From: Candidatus Jordarchaeia archaeon
GTDB lineage: Archaea > Asgardarchaeota > Jordiarchaeia > Jordiarchaeales > Jordiarchaeaceae
Direction of reading: 5' to 3'
Assembly: GCA_018383815.1 (NCBI GenBank)
Contig: JAHAWU010000016.1
Coordinates: 1 to 40,178, forward strand
DNA: 40,178 nucleotides
The notes under the pieces were generated by a model. It worked only from the letters and a program-made list of their open reading frames with translations, had not been told where the DNA came from and did not search any database. Both the position numbers and the translations under genes were made by a program. Every line of letters begins with the position of its first letter. The first letter of the stretch is position 1. This document shows, one piece after another, positions 1 through 9,626 of this stretch.

Positions 1-118
1 CCCAGCGGGTATGGGGTAGGTTTAGGCTTGTTCCCAGAGGTCGGGTTATTATGAGGGCGGTTAGTAAAGCATAAATGGGTAGAGCGAGAATAAACAACTG
101 GAGTAGTTCTTCGTTCAT
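1..118 (-). CDS. Partial CDS running off the window start; N-terminus of a membrane protein (MNEELLQLFILALPIYALLTALIITRPLGTSLNLPHTRW...)
   Basis: Reverse-complement reading opens with ATG (CAT at 116-118) and stays open to base 1, with a hydrophobic segment. Confidence 0.4.
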   Translation of the reverse strand, partial: MNEELLQLFILALPIYALLTALIITRPLGTSLNLPHTRW

Positions 119-419
119 TTTTTTTCACTCATTAGTTACTTGTAGCGAAGGACTACTCCAATCTTTCGGTTCAAACCTGCACTAAAAACTTTTTACGCCC
201 GTTTATTTTTATCATAATCTTAAGAAGATCTACCAATACCATCACTAATTAAAGTGAAAATATGCAAGAGTGTAAGATGACCAAAAGGTTTTAAAATTAG
301 TTAAAAGCATAATAGCACAGAGCAAAAGTATAGCTTAGATTATCATTTGGTAAGAGAAGTAGAGTAGCATTAAACAATTAAATAAAACTTAGATTCTCTT
401 ATTCAAAAAATCGGGGAGG

Positions 420-1256
420 TTGGACACCATAATAGAAGAAGCTAAAAGGAAATCAGAATTGAAGAATACTACAAGTGGGGCATTGGACATTTCTTCAGGT
501 GGCAATAATATAACTAAGTATGACTTAATTAGCACGGGCATACCGAAATTGGATGGACGTCTGGGCGGAGGAATTTTAAGTAACTCTATAGTGTTAATAC
601 TTCACCAGATCAATTTCAGATACTGGGAGTTTATAAACTTGAACATGCCCTTCTTAGGCAAGAAGGACTTCTATGTCGTTATTGTAGACTATGTCAGGCC
701 AGTTGACGATTTCCTGTACATGGCGACGACCTCATGGCGTAAGGGAGAAGAGGCTCAAAACAGTAAGGAGCTTATCAGTTTTGATAGGATAAGGATTATC
801 GACTGTTTTTCCAGCCAACCCCTAAGTGAAGGTTTAAGCTTACGGGATAAGATTTATACTCTGGATGAACCCTTTGATACTGACAGGTTGCTTTCCCTTA
901 TGAGGAGTGTCAGAGAAAATTTGCCTTCAAGCTCATGGGCTGTTTGGATATTTGGAACCTTAACCGATCTTTCTATGGGAGTACCCGAGGAGGAAGTTGC
1001 AAGATTTTATAGAAGGGCCGTACGTTTCCATAAACAGTATGGGGATCTGGCTTTCTACATGTTGAATATGGATGCCCACGAAACCAAGTTTAGAGCCATA
1101 TTATCCCAGCTTAGCGATGTAGTAATTCACTTCAAAGTGGAGGAAACTGGAGAAAAATTAAGAAGCTATATGCAGGTCATAAAGGCTCCATTTCCATTTG
1201 ATACCACAAAACTTTATTACGATATAGAAAGTGACGGTAACATAATCTATTACTAG
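420..1256 (+). CDS. KaiC/RecA-superfamily-like protein with degenerate P-loop
   Basis: TTG start after GGGGAGGT SD. STGIPKLDGRLGGGI matches the KaiC-family entry motif, but the following Walker A is replaced by LHQINFRYWE. Confidence 0.7.
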   Translation: MDTIIEEAKRKSELKNTTSGALDISSGGNNITKYDLISTGIPKLDGRLGGGILSNSIVLILHQINFRYWEFINLNMPFLGKKDFYVVIVDYVRPVDDFLYMATTSWRKGEEAQNSKELISFDRIRIIDCFSSQPLSEGLSLRDKIYTLDEPFDTDRLLSLMRSVRENLPSSSWAVWIFGTLTDLSMGVPEEEVARFYRRAVRFHKQYGDLAFYMLNMDAHETKFRAILSQLSDVVIHFKVEETGEKLRSYMQVIKAPFPFDTTKLYYDIESDGNIIYY

Positions 1257-1350
1257 GCGGGTATGCAGCCTTCTACTCTTTACAACTACCAACAATTTTG
1301 AAAAGAGAGGTCCGAAGCGCTGCACCCCTTATGCATCTCTCTTCGAGAAG

Positions 1351-2295
1351 TTATTTTAGGGGCAACACTAAATGGTTTTGGCGGATGATCTTTTCCTCTT
1401 TTTCTAGCTTGATGAGGTGGCTTTCTAATATTTGGACTCCGGGGAAAAACTGTTGGTTGGGGCTCGGGAACATTTTTTCAACTAATTCTCTAAATTGTCT
1501 GGGGCCGGTTTCAAGTTCTTTTAGGATGAGATTTTCTCTCTCGTAGATTTTTCCTCTAATTCGCCCTATGGCTTTTTCTTTTTCGGTTATTATTTCACCG
1601 TGGGAGGGATAAATTTTCTGCAGGTCGCACTTTTCAATTTTTTCCAAGCTGGAAAGGTATCCTAGGACTCCCCCCGAGCTTGGCGAGTACCAGGCCACCA
1701 CATCACCCACCACGTCTCCCGAGTAGCAGATTTTCTCTTCTCTGTCCACAAGTGAGATGTGACCCGGTGAATGTCCTGGAGTGTGTAGAACCTCAAACAG
1801 GTAGTCGCCCATTTGGATTTTGTCACCCTCCTTAACGGTTTTATCTGGTTCAGCGCTGGCCATAGGACAATTTGATATTTTTTCGAAAAGGGTTAAAAGG
1901 TCTAGACCAGAGTCTTTGAATCCCAACTCGGGAAAATATTCCTTGCCCATTAGAACATTGAAGGAATCAGTTAGGAGGTGGGGGTTGCGGGCTGAGGGGG
2001 CATCTATTTCGGATATGATTACCAGGGGTTGACTTATTTTAAGAAAGGTGGAAATTCCCCCCATATGGTCGGGGTGAGCGTGAGATAAAACTATTGTGTG
2101 CACCTTTTCTGGCGGTAGTCCCATTGAACGCATTTTGCTGACCAGCCTCTGGGAAAACTCTTTACCTCCACATCCCGCTTCAACCATTATGAGTCCATCA
2201 CTGTCCCTAATGATCAGAACATTTGAGGAGGAGGGCCATAAAGGTCTCTCACCCTTTATCATCACCAAGTTTTCCAAGGGAGTCTTCACCACCAC
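1351..2295 (-). CDS. Metallo-beta-lactamase-fold hydrolase (LACTB2-like, C-terminal winged-helix-like region)
   Basis: VLSHAHPDHMGG (HxHxDH), HTPGHSPGH, YSGDVV and YPSHGE motifs. Confidence 0.9.
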   Translation of the reverse strand: MVVKTPLENLVMIKGERPLWPSSSNVLIIRDSDGLIMVEAGCGGKEFSQRLVSKMRSMGLPPEKVHTIVLSHAHPDHMGGISTFLKISQPLVIISEIDAPSARNPHLLTDSFNVLMGKEYFPELGFKDSGLDLLTLFEKISNCPMASAEPDKTVKEGDKIQMGDYLFEVLHTPGHSPGHISLVDREEKICYSGDVVGDVVAWYSPSSGGVLGYLSSLEKIEKCDLQKIYPSHGEIITEKEKAIGRIRGKIYERENLILKELETGPRQFRELVEKMFPSPNQQFFPGVQILESHLIKLEKEEKIIRQNHLVLPLK

Positions 2296-2670
2296 TCAAA
2301 TACGAAAAGCCTCTGAGAAAGTAACTCTCTTATTTTAAAAAAGTTTCTTTTCATTTTTAAATCAAATCAATTTTTTCATCAAAAATGCAAACACAAGAAC
2401 GTTAGAGCACTAATTTTTACAAGTTGAAAAGGCCCTGCTCGTTAAAAAGTGGGAAAAAAGAATTTTGGGAAGGTTGATATAAATTAGTGAAAAGGGATGC
2501 GTGGTTGAGTGTGGCCAGCTAGGACTTTTGAAAACCTTTATGGCGGATGTCCTGTTGCGGAATGTTTTGGGAATCTTTGCGTGGAATTGTTATTGGAAGT
2601 TTTTCTTTTTGGTTTTGAGCGAGTTTTTGTGGTTGGGGTTGCTGTTTTAGTTTTTTGTGTATGGTTTTGT

Positions 2671-4209
2671 TTAATGTTTGGATTCATTGTATTCTTTTAG
2701 GGCTTGTTCTCCTTTTAGTGTTAGGGAGTATACCCTTTTTGTTTTTGATTTCCAGATTTCTAGTCTTTCCTTGATGTATTCTAGTTCCTTGAGTTTTTCG
2801 AGGAGGTACCTTATTTTTTCTGGTTCCACCTCAATTTTTAGGCTTAGCACTATGTTTGTTGAGGAGAGTTGGGGGTATTCGTGGAGTAGTTGCAGTATTT
2901 CTGCGGCGTGTTCGCTTTCATTTTTCAAATCTCTTTCAAGCATGGTGGAGGGTAAGCTCTCTGTGAGGTTGATGTTTTGGGGGGGATAAAGCTCTTGGAG
3001 TCTAATTTTTATTTCTTGGTCTGAGGGCGGCATTGAGGATACTGGCGTGAGGTAGTGTATTTTGATGGGGAATCCGGTTGGCAGGTCTGGCCTGTGGAAA
3101 AGGGCTTCCCCCTCCTTTAGGTATTTGAGGTAGGTTTTTTGATAGAGCCTTTCCCTTTTGTTAGAGTGTATGCCTGGGGCGTGTTCCTCCAAGCCCAGTA
3201 GGTCCCCTGCTGCGTCGATGTCTTCGCTTGAAACTAGTTTGTGGAATATTTGGGTTTCTATTAAGGGGCGAACCGGGTCGTAGATTAGTCGGGGTAAGCT
3301 GGTTGAAATATGCAATCCCACTTTCATTCCTTTTAGACTTTCCACCCATCCTGTTAGGTGTTCTTGGAAGTAGACTTGCTGTGTCTTCCACCCAAACCGT
3401 ATGTTTTTGAAAATCTCCTCAGCATCGTCAATAAATATGGAGTATCTTTTCGTATCGGTAGCCAGGGCTTTTATTATCATCAAACCCTTTAGGAAGCTTG
3501 AAAAATGGCGGTCTTTCGATGTTATTTCAATAATCGTGGGGTTGGTTGTGAGGTCTCCGAAGGGCATTGTGGAGCGCCCATTTATTGTTGGAGATTCTTC
3601 AGAAACCAGCAATTCTGTTATACCTCGTATAACTCCTTCTATTTCGCTTCTCTCTTGTGGGGATCTAAGTTTGGAGGAACTCTGGGTGATTAAGGCGTTT
3701 CTCAAATCTTCAAGGGTGGGGGTGGCATTCTCGTATTTCTCGTAGACGCTCCTTAATGCTTCACTTAAACAGATGCTCTGCCTGTCTGTGAGGTTCCACA
3801 GGATTTGGAACAGTTGGAGCAGCAGAGGAATGTATTCGGAGATGCTTGAGTCTTCTGGGTCGAGGGGATTTATGCATATACTTTTGCTGGGGTACACGCG
3901 TGTTTCGGGGTTCAACTTCACTAGCTTTCTAAGTTGATTCCTTGTATCCACCATTAGATAGTTCCACGAGAATTTGGAAGCTTCAAATATGATTTTTAGG
4001 TTGGTGGCGTTGCGCTCATCTTGGCTTCCTCCCGCTACCATAACGCCTCTGTGCAAGTGCTCCACTTTTAGGCCTACATCTACATCTTCCTTGTAGACTT
4101 CGGTTTCAATTACTCTTCCCAACAATAAGTCGTAATCTACGGAAGGGCTGATGAATTCTGCTGGGGGTTTAACCACTAATCCCTTGGACATGAAATCTGC
4201 GAGATCCAC
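2671..4209 (-). CDS. HerA/VirB4-like ATPase homologue with degenerate Walker A and C-terminal wHTH
   Basis: HRGVMVAGGSQDERNATNLK sits where HVLVxGxTGSGKS/T is expected; YSIFIDDAEEIF resembles Walker B; C-terminus reads as winged helix (LSLKIEVEPEKIRYLLEKLKELEYI). Confidence 0.6.
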   Translation of the reverse strand: MDLADFMSKGLVVKPPAEFISPSVDYDLLLGRVIETEVYKEDVDVGLKVEHLHRGVMVAGGSQDERNATNLKIIFEASKFSWNYLMVDTRNQLRKLVKLNPETRVYPSKSICINPLDPEDSSISEYIPLLLQLFQILWNLTDRQSICLSEALRSVYEKYENATPTLEDLRNALITQSSSKLRSPQERSEIEGVIRGITELLVSEESPTINGRSTMPFGDLTTNPTIIEITSKDRHFSSFLKGLMIIKALATDTKRYSIFIDDAEEIFKNIRFGWKTQQVYFQEHLTGWVESLKGMKVGLHISTSLPRLIYDPVRPLIETQIFHKLVSSEDIDAAGDLLGLEEHAPGIHSNKRERLYQKTYLKYLKEGEALFHRPDLPTGFPIKIHYLTPVSSMPPSDQEIKIRLQELYPPQNINLTESLPSTMLERDLKNESEHAAEILQLLHEYPQLSSTNIVLSLKIEVEPEKIRYLLEKLKELEYIKERLEIWKSKTKRVYSLTLKGEQALKEYNESKH

Positions 4210-4235
4210 GAATGCTAGAGCCGCCTCCAGTCCTG

Positions 4236-5120
4236 TTAGAAAAAATGGGACACTCCTCCTCCGGTGAGCATAGCTTTGGTAGCTTCTAGGAGGGATTCGC
4301 CTACCAAGGGTTCAATTTTGCAGTGAGGATAAGAGTTCTCGAATGCAGTGGCTAGGGAAAAGGCGTACATTTTCACTTCTTCAACTAGTTTTTTTATGGA
4401 GCTGTCAAGTCTTACTGGTGCTATTATTTCTTTTTTGGTTCCTAGAACTATGCGGGTTGTCCAGATGCCTCCTCCACCCCAGAGGAATGTTTTTCTGCGT
4501 GATGGGTCTTTCTTGGCTAGATATCTTTGACTTTTTTCTTCCATGTTCGGTAAATATTTTACGATTTTCTCAGATACTGGGCTGCTTTCCACAAAATAGA
4601 TTACTGGTAGCTTTTGCAGGTACAGTGTTCGGAAGAAGTATTTGAAGTCTCCTCTTATGTTTAGGGGGATTTCCTCCACCTTCATCATAGCGTAGGCTGC
4701 TAGCTTGTAACTGTCACGGATTATTAGTACAGATTCCTCTCCCTTCATAAAGAAGAATGTTAAATCCTGTAAGGGGTTTACCAGTGAAAACTTTTCTTTG
4801 TTAGGCCACTTTCCTTGACTTAAAATTTTGAGGAAGGGTGAGGCTGCCTTGGTGCTTACCGCACAGAGTGCGGTATAGGTGCAAACAGCGGTTGCAATTA
4901 TCCAGTAGGGGTAGGTTAAGTAAACATTGGATACGATGTAGGAAAGTATGCAGACTGTGACTACTACCATGAACTTGGCGACATTTATTGGGCTGAAGAT
5001 TTTGGCGTTTCTATCAGACCACTCGATGGCGGCGGGGCTGTCAAATGTAACTTCTTCTTCGTACTCCACTTCTCCGGGCTTCACGTTTTTTGCTTTGGCC
5101 TTTATTTTTTCAATTGACAC
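4236..5120 (-). CDS. Membrane protein: two N-terminal TM segments plus soluble region resembling a VirB4/TraC N-terminal domain
   Basis: Hydrophobic segments FMVVVTVCILSYIVSNVYLTY and YWIIATAVCTYTALCAV; then ESVLIIRDSYKLAAYAMMKVEEIPLNIRGDFKYFFRTLYLQKLPVIYFVE. Domain analogy by eye only. Confidence 0.5.
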   Translation of the reverse strand: MSIEKIKAKAKNVKPGEVEYEEEVTFDSPAAIEWSDRNAKIFSPINVAKFMVVVTVCILSYIVSNVYLTYPYWIIATAVCTYTALCAVSTKAASPFLKILSQGKWPNKEKFSLVNPLQDLTFFFMKGEESVLIIRDSYKLAAYAMMKVEEIPLNIRGDFKYFFRTLYLQKLPVIYFVESSPVSEKIVKYLPNMEEKSQRYLAKKDPSRRKTFLWGGGGIWTTRIVLGTKKEIIAPVRLDSSIKKLVEEVKMYAFSLATAFENSYPHCKIEPLVGESLLEATKAMLTGGGVSHFF

Positions 5121-5222
5121 TCTTTAAACCTCCTTTAACTCATAATAGGTAATAGTAACTGTTGTTGTAAATTCTGGGAGTCTCAATTTGAGTTGCTAAA
5201 CGTTCCACACCATTTTTGATTC

Positions 5223-5675
5223 TCAACTTTTCACCCTCCAATAGGAGATGCCTATGAGAACAAGGGCCGCTGTTACCATTATGATTACAATCCAATCCTG
5301 AACTGGAAGGGCCCTAACTTTGATGTACAAACTCAAGATGGATAATAGGGACGCGGTGCCCAAAAACAAATCAACTGCAAAGGAGTTTAAAGCTCTAAAA
5401 ATCCTTCTTCTTTGTGTGTTTCGGCTCATTAACCAGAGTAAGGCTCTTCTATCCCCCTCCTCCAAGGCTTCGGCTATTTGAATATAGGTATTAGCCTTTT
5501 CATAGCATTGAGCCTCAGATAAAGGTATGGGGAGCACTCTGTTTTCCTCTGCTCCAAGTATTACCATAATTATTTTGAGAGCTAAGAATAGCAGAAGGAA
5601 TGCAACTAGCACCATGATGCCATCTGTTAGTAGGGAGCCTAGTATCCCGCCTAGTATTTCTTCGCTCCAAATCAC
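5223..5675 (-). CDS. Multi-pass membrane protein, about 150 aa
   Basis: Four hydrophobic segments; compactly arranged with neighbouring minus-strand genes. Confidence 0.6.
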   Translation of the reverse strand: MIWSEEILGGILGSLLTDGIMVLVAFLLLFLALKIIMVILGAEENRVLPIPLSEAQCYEKANTYIQIAEALEEGDRRALLWLMSRNTQRRRIFRALNSFAVDLFLGTASLLSILSLYIKVRALPVQDWIVIIMVTAALVLIGISYWRVKS

Positions 5676-5676
5676 T

Positions 5677-8313
5677 TCACATATCTCCTTGAGATTGGTT
5701 TTCCCACTCCTCCAACTTCAATTCTAAATCTTCATAGAAATCTTTTTGGGAGGAAAAGACTCTGACAATGGAATTCTTCTCTTTGATTTTTATCTCAACT
5801 ATGGCTTGGGGATCATAGAATCGGTTTTCACCCATCTCCACGAATCCTGCCCCCCTCAGATATCTTATCAGCATTTCAACATCCTGTGGGTTTTCTATGA
5901 TCATTCCCTCAAAGAATTTTCTCCTCGCCCTTCTCTTAGCCTCCCGGAGTTGAATCTCTCTCGGCGGCTTAACTTGGAATACTCTTCTGGAGAAAAGAAT
6001 GCTGCAGACCAGTAAGGAAGCAAAGGGTAGAACATATCCAAGAATAGTGTTTCTAATTGATGGAGAAATAGACATGGGGAAGACCAGAAAGCTGGAATAA
6101 TAGCCTTGAACTATGGCAGTAAAAAGATGGATACCTTGGTCATAGGGTGAAGAGGGGGTATAGAGTGCGGGGACATAGATTATTACTGAACCATTTGGAG
6201 GAAGGTGAATCTGGGTATAAACTTGGAGCTCGGGCATAAATACTTGAAGATTCTGGTCCTGGGAAGAGGAGCTCTCTATTATCAGAGCCAAGATTAAATA
6301 TTCATCTTGAGTCGAGGAGGGAGGAGAAACTATTTGGACTTTAAACGGGGGGATTACACTAACTTCTCTAATTGCAGAAATCATACCGCTGGATGCGGAG
6401 AGGACGCATTTTCCCACATTTAGTGTGACTTCTACAGTAAAGTAGCCATTTGTTGTTGGTACAACACCTTGAAATATTTGTTCACCGTTTTGGGTGATGC
6501 TCACCATGAATGAGGCTGCCTCCATCACCTCCCAGGTGAGAGCGTTTCTCACAGCCATGGTGAGATTTGTTTTTTGTCCACCCACGATTTTTGAGGGTTG
6601 AAGCTGCAGATGGTACTCCTCCTGTTTGGAGCACCAAGAAACAAGATTACTAAGAATGTGTTTCGCTTTGCCACTGAGATTGGCGGGATTGTCACGCCCC
6701 ACGTAAAAAACATACTTGGAGGAGGGGTGACCGTAATAACAGCCCAGCCAGCATTTATCCTCATATTCCAAGAATGAGAAAAAGTTGCTTCCAGCAGTTA
6801 TAAGAGTTGTTTCGCCCTGATTGATTGTAACGGTGATGTTTTCCTCAACATTTTCCCATATTGGGTGGTAGAACAAATCTATTGTTGTTAGGTTAACATG
6901 ATTAGTGTTGCTCGGACTGCTGTTTACCTGGGCGCCCAAGCCTTCAAGGAGCTTTGCACCACTATTCCCAGTACAGATGAGGGGTTTATTCATGGCTGCT
7001 AGGTCTCGGAGTTCTTTTTCTGAAAAGTTCAATCCCGGCCCAACTATTACCACGCTTGAACTGGGATGGGATAAGTACTCTATGTAGTCTTGCTCAAAGA
7101 AGGTAACTCCGCCTGAATAGAGGTTTAAGAGTTCGCTCCACTCATATGCGTGGCTGGGGGAGCTTGGTGGGAATGCAAAGAATTCTCTTACCAGTGAAGC
7201 AGTGAGAATTTTGGCTACATTTTCAACAAGTGGGTAATCTATTATGGAGGCGGTGTCAAGTTGGGTGAGCCTGTCGCTTGTGGTGAGAGTCCAGTTGGCT
7301 TGTGAAATAGTTATTGTGGGTAGCACTGATTGCAGGTACCATTCTGAGCAGAATTCCTTTTTAGCTTGGGAGATGGAGCCAGCTCTGGGAGCGTTTTCGG
7401 AAACTATGTTTATGCCGAGATCAGAGGCTGCGCCTATAAGTGAACTTTTGTGAGTCCATAATGTTGGCTCCGAAAAAATTTTTATACTTCCATTTGGTTC
7501 GCCGTAGGGGAGCTCTCCAATAGTGTCTAGGTAAACTACTCTTTTTATGTTTGAGAGCTGGGTGGTGAATAGTTGGTATCCTTGGGTGACCAGTTGCTGT
7601 GAGCCGAACCAGTGTTCCTGAGTGCTGTTTCCTTCCTCTCCGCTCAGAAAAGTGAAGACAATGGTTTTCTCAAGGCTCACATTATATAGCAGACGGGCGG
7701 TCTCTAAAAGTATCGCCACTCCCGCAGCGTCGTCAACCGCCCCGGGACAGTTGGTGTTTTGGAGCCCCAAAATGGTGTCCCCTATTCTTAGGACTCTTAT
7801 AGTGTCGTAATGGCAGACAAGAAGGATTATTTCCTGAGAGGAGGAAGGCTTAATACAGTATATGTTTTGGGTAACGTAGGATACATTTTGCCAAACGACA
7901 GAGAAATAGTCTCTTTGGGGCAGGTAGCCGTAGGATTGAAGGGCTGCAAAAATGTAATCTGCGGAAGTGTTACATTCTGCCCGTGATGTGTGGCGAGTTC
8001 CCAGGGAGGAGAGGAAGCCAATTACACTCTGCAGGTTAGTTTGACTGGAACCATTTGTAAAATATTTCTCCCATTTTAAGGTGGTGGATTGATTTGTAAG
8101 ATAGGTAACGCTAACCGCAGATTTGGGAGCGTAAACAGTTTTCACTTCGTTTAGGGGTTGGGCCGGGTAACTGATTGACCTTGTTAGGCCTGCAAAGAGG
8201 CTGGAAACCATTAGGACAAGTATGAGGGTAAGCATTGCTAATGTTATTACCCGTCTGGACACACTGTACCACCGAAATCTTCTAGTCTGTAACGGGTTCT
8301 GCCTCCTCCACAC
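5677..8313 (-). CDS. M28-like zinc peptidase domain with GATase-like and Ig-like ectodomains and C-terminal TM plus cytoplasmic tail
   Basis: LLVCHYDTIR...CPGAVDDAAGVAILLETARLL...FTFLSGEEG typical of M28; N-terminal TM (VITLAMLTLILVLMVSSLFAG) and C-terminal TM (ILGYVLPFASLLVCSILF). True start is probably downstream of 8313. Confidence 0.8.
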   Translation of the reverse strand: MWRRQNPLQTRRFRWYSVSRRVITLAMLTLILVLMVSSLFAGLTRSISYPAQPLNEVKTVYAPKSAVSVTYLTNQSTTLKWEKYFTNGSSQTNLQSVIGFLSSLGTRHTSRAECNTSADYIFAALQSYGYLPQRDYFSVVWQNVSYVTQNIYCIKPSSSQEIILLVCHYDTIRVLRIGDTILGLQNTNCPGAVDDAAGVAILLETARLLYNVSLEKTIVFTFLSGEEGNSTQEHWFGSQQLVTQGYQLFTTQLSNIKRVVYLDTIGELPYGEPNGSIKIFSEPTLWTHKSSLIGAASDLGINIVSENAPRAGSISQAKKEFCSEWYLQSVLPTITISQANWTLTTSDRLTQLDTASIIDYPLVENVAKILTASLVREFFAFPPSSPSHAYEWSELLNLYSGGVTFFEQDYIEYLSHPSSSVVIVGPGLNFSEKELRDLAAMNKPLICTGNSGAKLLEGLGAQVNSSPSNTNHVNLTTIDLFYHPIWENVEENITVTINQGETTLITAGSNFFSFLEYEDKCWLGCYYGHPSSKYVFYVGRDNPANLSGKAKHILSNLVSWCSKQEEYHLQLQPSKIVGGQKTNLTMAVRNALTWEVMEAASFMVSITQNGEQIFQGVVPTTNGYFTVEVTLNVGKCVLSASSGMISAIREVSVIPPFKVQIVSPPSSTQDEYLILALIIESSSSQDQNLQVFMPELQVYTQIHLPPNGSVIIYVPALYTPSSPYDQGIHLFTAIVQGYYSSFLVFPMSISPSIRNTILGYVLPFASLLVCSILFSRRVFQVKPPREIQLREAKRRARRKFFEGMIIENPQDVEMLIRYLRGAGFVEMGENRFYDPQAIVEIKIKEKNSIVRVFSSQKDFYEDLELKLEEWENQSQGDM

Positions 8314-9484
8314 TCTCGACTTCTTTTTCCCTTATTTCGCCTTCACCAGGGTATGTGATGGGGGCTTTGGAATTCAAATCCTTGGGGGTTATGTCAATTA
8401 GTCCTCTTGAGGTTATTGCGAAGTATGCTTCGTCTGGGGGAAGGGCGGGGGCGTCCACAACGGTTACGGTTCTCATGTTGTATTTTCTGGTGCTCAGTCC
8501 CAGCCTGAAAGTGACTCCGTGGGCTACTGTGTGTCCGCCTATGGGGTTCTCGCTTTTGCCGTATAGGTCAGGTTGGGAGTGCACCTGGTTTGTTACCACC
8601 ACGGCTAAATCGTGGGACACCGCAATTCTCAGTAGGTCGTGAATAATTCTGTTTATTTTTTGTTGCCGCAGGGGTAGACTTTCTCTACCGCAGTATTCTG
8701 CGCGGAAGTGTCCAGTTAGACAATCAACTACTACAAGTTTGATTCCTCTATTTTGAACCACTTCGTCCAAATTTTTGTGAACCAACTCGTATAAAGCCTC
8801 ACTATTCATAGCGTAGGCGTAGAATACATTGTCGCTTGCCAGGTCGGGATCTAGGCCGAATCTCTCAGCTACACTTTTGATGTGGTCATATTTGACTGTT
8901 CTTTCTGTGTCTATGTAGAGGGCTGGTGCTTCAAGGCCGCCTTTTTCTCGGGGAAGCTGTACTGTGACGCATAGCTGGTGGCATATCTGTGTTTTTCCCG
9001 CCTTTGCTGGTCCATAGAACTCGGTTACTGCGCATGTTTCTATTCCTCCACCTAATATTCTGTCGAGCCCCTTTATTCCCGTGGTTATGTGATCCATGCT
9101 TTGCAGGACTTTTTTGGCGTCTTTACCGGAGAGGATTTCCACCAGTTTTCCGCCCTTGGTGTTTTCTTTGGAGCGGATAATCAGCTTTGCAGAGGCAATA
9201 ATTGTTCGGGCGGTTTCTTCTGGTATTCCGGAGTCTAGGGATAGGTCTCTGGGTGAGGAGAAGGCGATGCTCTCCACTGTGCTGTAGCCGGCGTTCATAA
9301 GTTTTTTGGCTTTTTCCGGTCCTACACCCTTAATGTTGGTTATGTCCAACTTTCTGTTCTTCCTCCAAAAATTTTCGAATTGATAATTGGTTAAGGACTT
9401 TTCAAGGGCTCTTCTGGTTTTTCTGGTTTGACCTTTTTTGCCACCGTGGTAATGTTTTGGTTTCAGGTTCTGGAAGAGCCCCAA
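8282..9484 (-). CDS. radA: DNA repair and recombination protein RadA
   Basis: IKGVGPEKAKKLMNAGY HhH, TTGIKGLDRILGGGIE, GPAKAGKTQICHQLCVTVQLP, NPIGGHTVAHGVTFRLGL. A more likely start is TTG at 9349, preceded by GGAGGAA. Confidence 0.95.
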   Translation of the reverse strand: MGLFQNLKPKHYHGGKKGQTRKTRRALEKSLTNYQFENFWRKNRKLDITNIKGVGPEKAKKLMNAGYSTVESIAFSSPRDLSLDSGIPEETARTIIASAKLIIRSKENTKGGKLVEILSGKDAKKVLQSMDHITTGIKGLDRILGGGIETCAVTEFYGPAKAGKTQICHQLCVTVQLPREKGGLEAPALYIDTERTVKYDHIKSVAERFGLDPDLASDNVFYAYAMNSEALYELVHKNLDEVVQNRGIKLVVVDCLTGHFRAEYCGRESLPLRQQKINRIIHDLLRIAVSHDLAVVVTNQVHSQPDLYGKSENPIGGHTVAHGVTFRLGLSTRKYNMRTVTVVDAPALPPDEAYFAITSRGLIDITPKDLNSKAPITYPGEGEIREKEVESVEEAEPVTD

Positions 9485-9626
9485 AGTTGCATTCGGCTAT
9501 TATGCCTCTGAACGGGTTGTAGAAGATTCTTTCTTCTGTTTCAGGAAGGTTACATATTAAGGAGCAGTATCCTCCGTCAACCATCCTGTTTGGGATATTA
9601 CAATAGACTTCGGGCATCAAATTCAC
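9402..9626 (-). CDS. Small Cys-containing protein upstream of radA
   Basis: 74-aa ORF (EVYCNIPNRMVDGGYCSLICNLPETEERIFYNPFRGIIAEC...). Fits between the promoter region and the revised radA start (9349) without overlap. Confidence 0.4.
   Translation of the reverse strand: MNLMPEVYCNIPNRMVDGGYCSLICNLPETEERIFYNPFRGIIAECNFGALPEPETKTLPRWQKRSNQKNQKSP

Noticed and set aside
2509-2700. 63-aa plus-strand ORF upstream-antisense of the HerA-like gene end
   Set aside because: GT-rich composition artefact overlapping the minus-strand gene.
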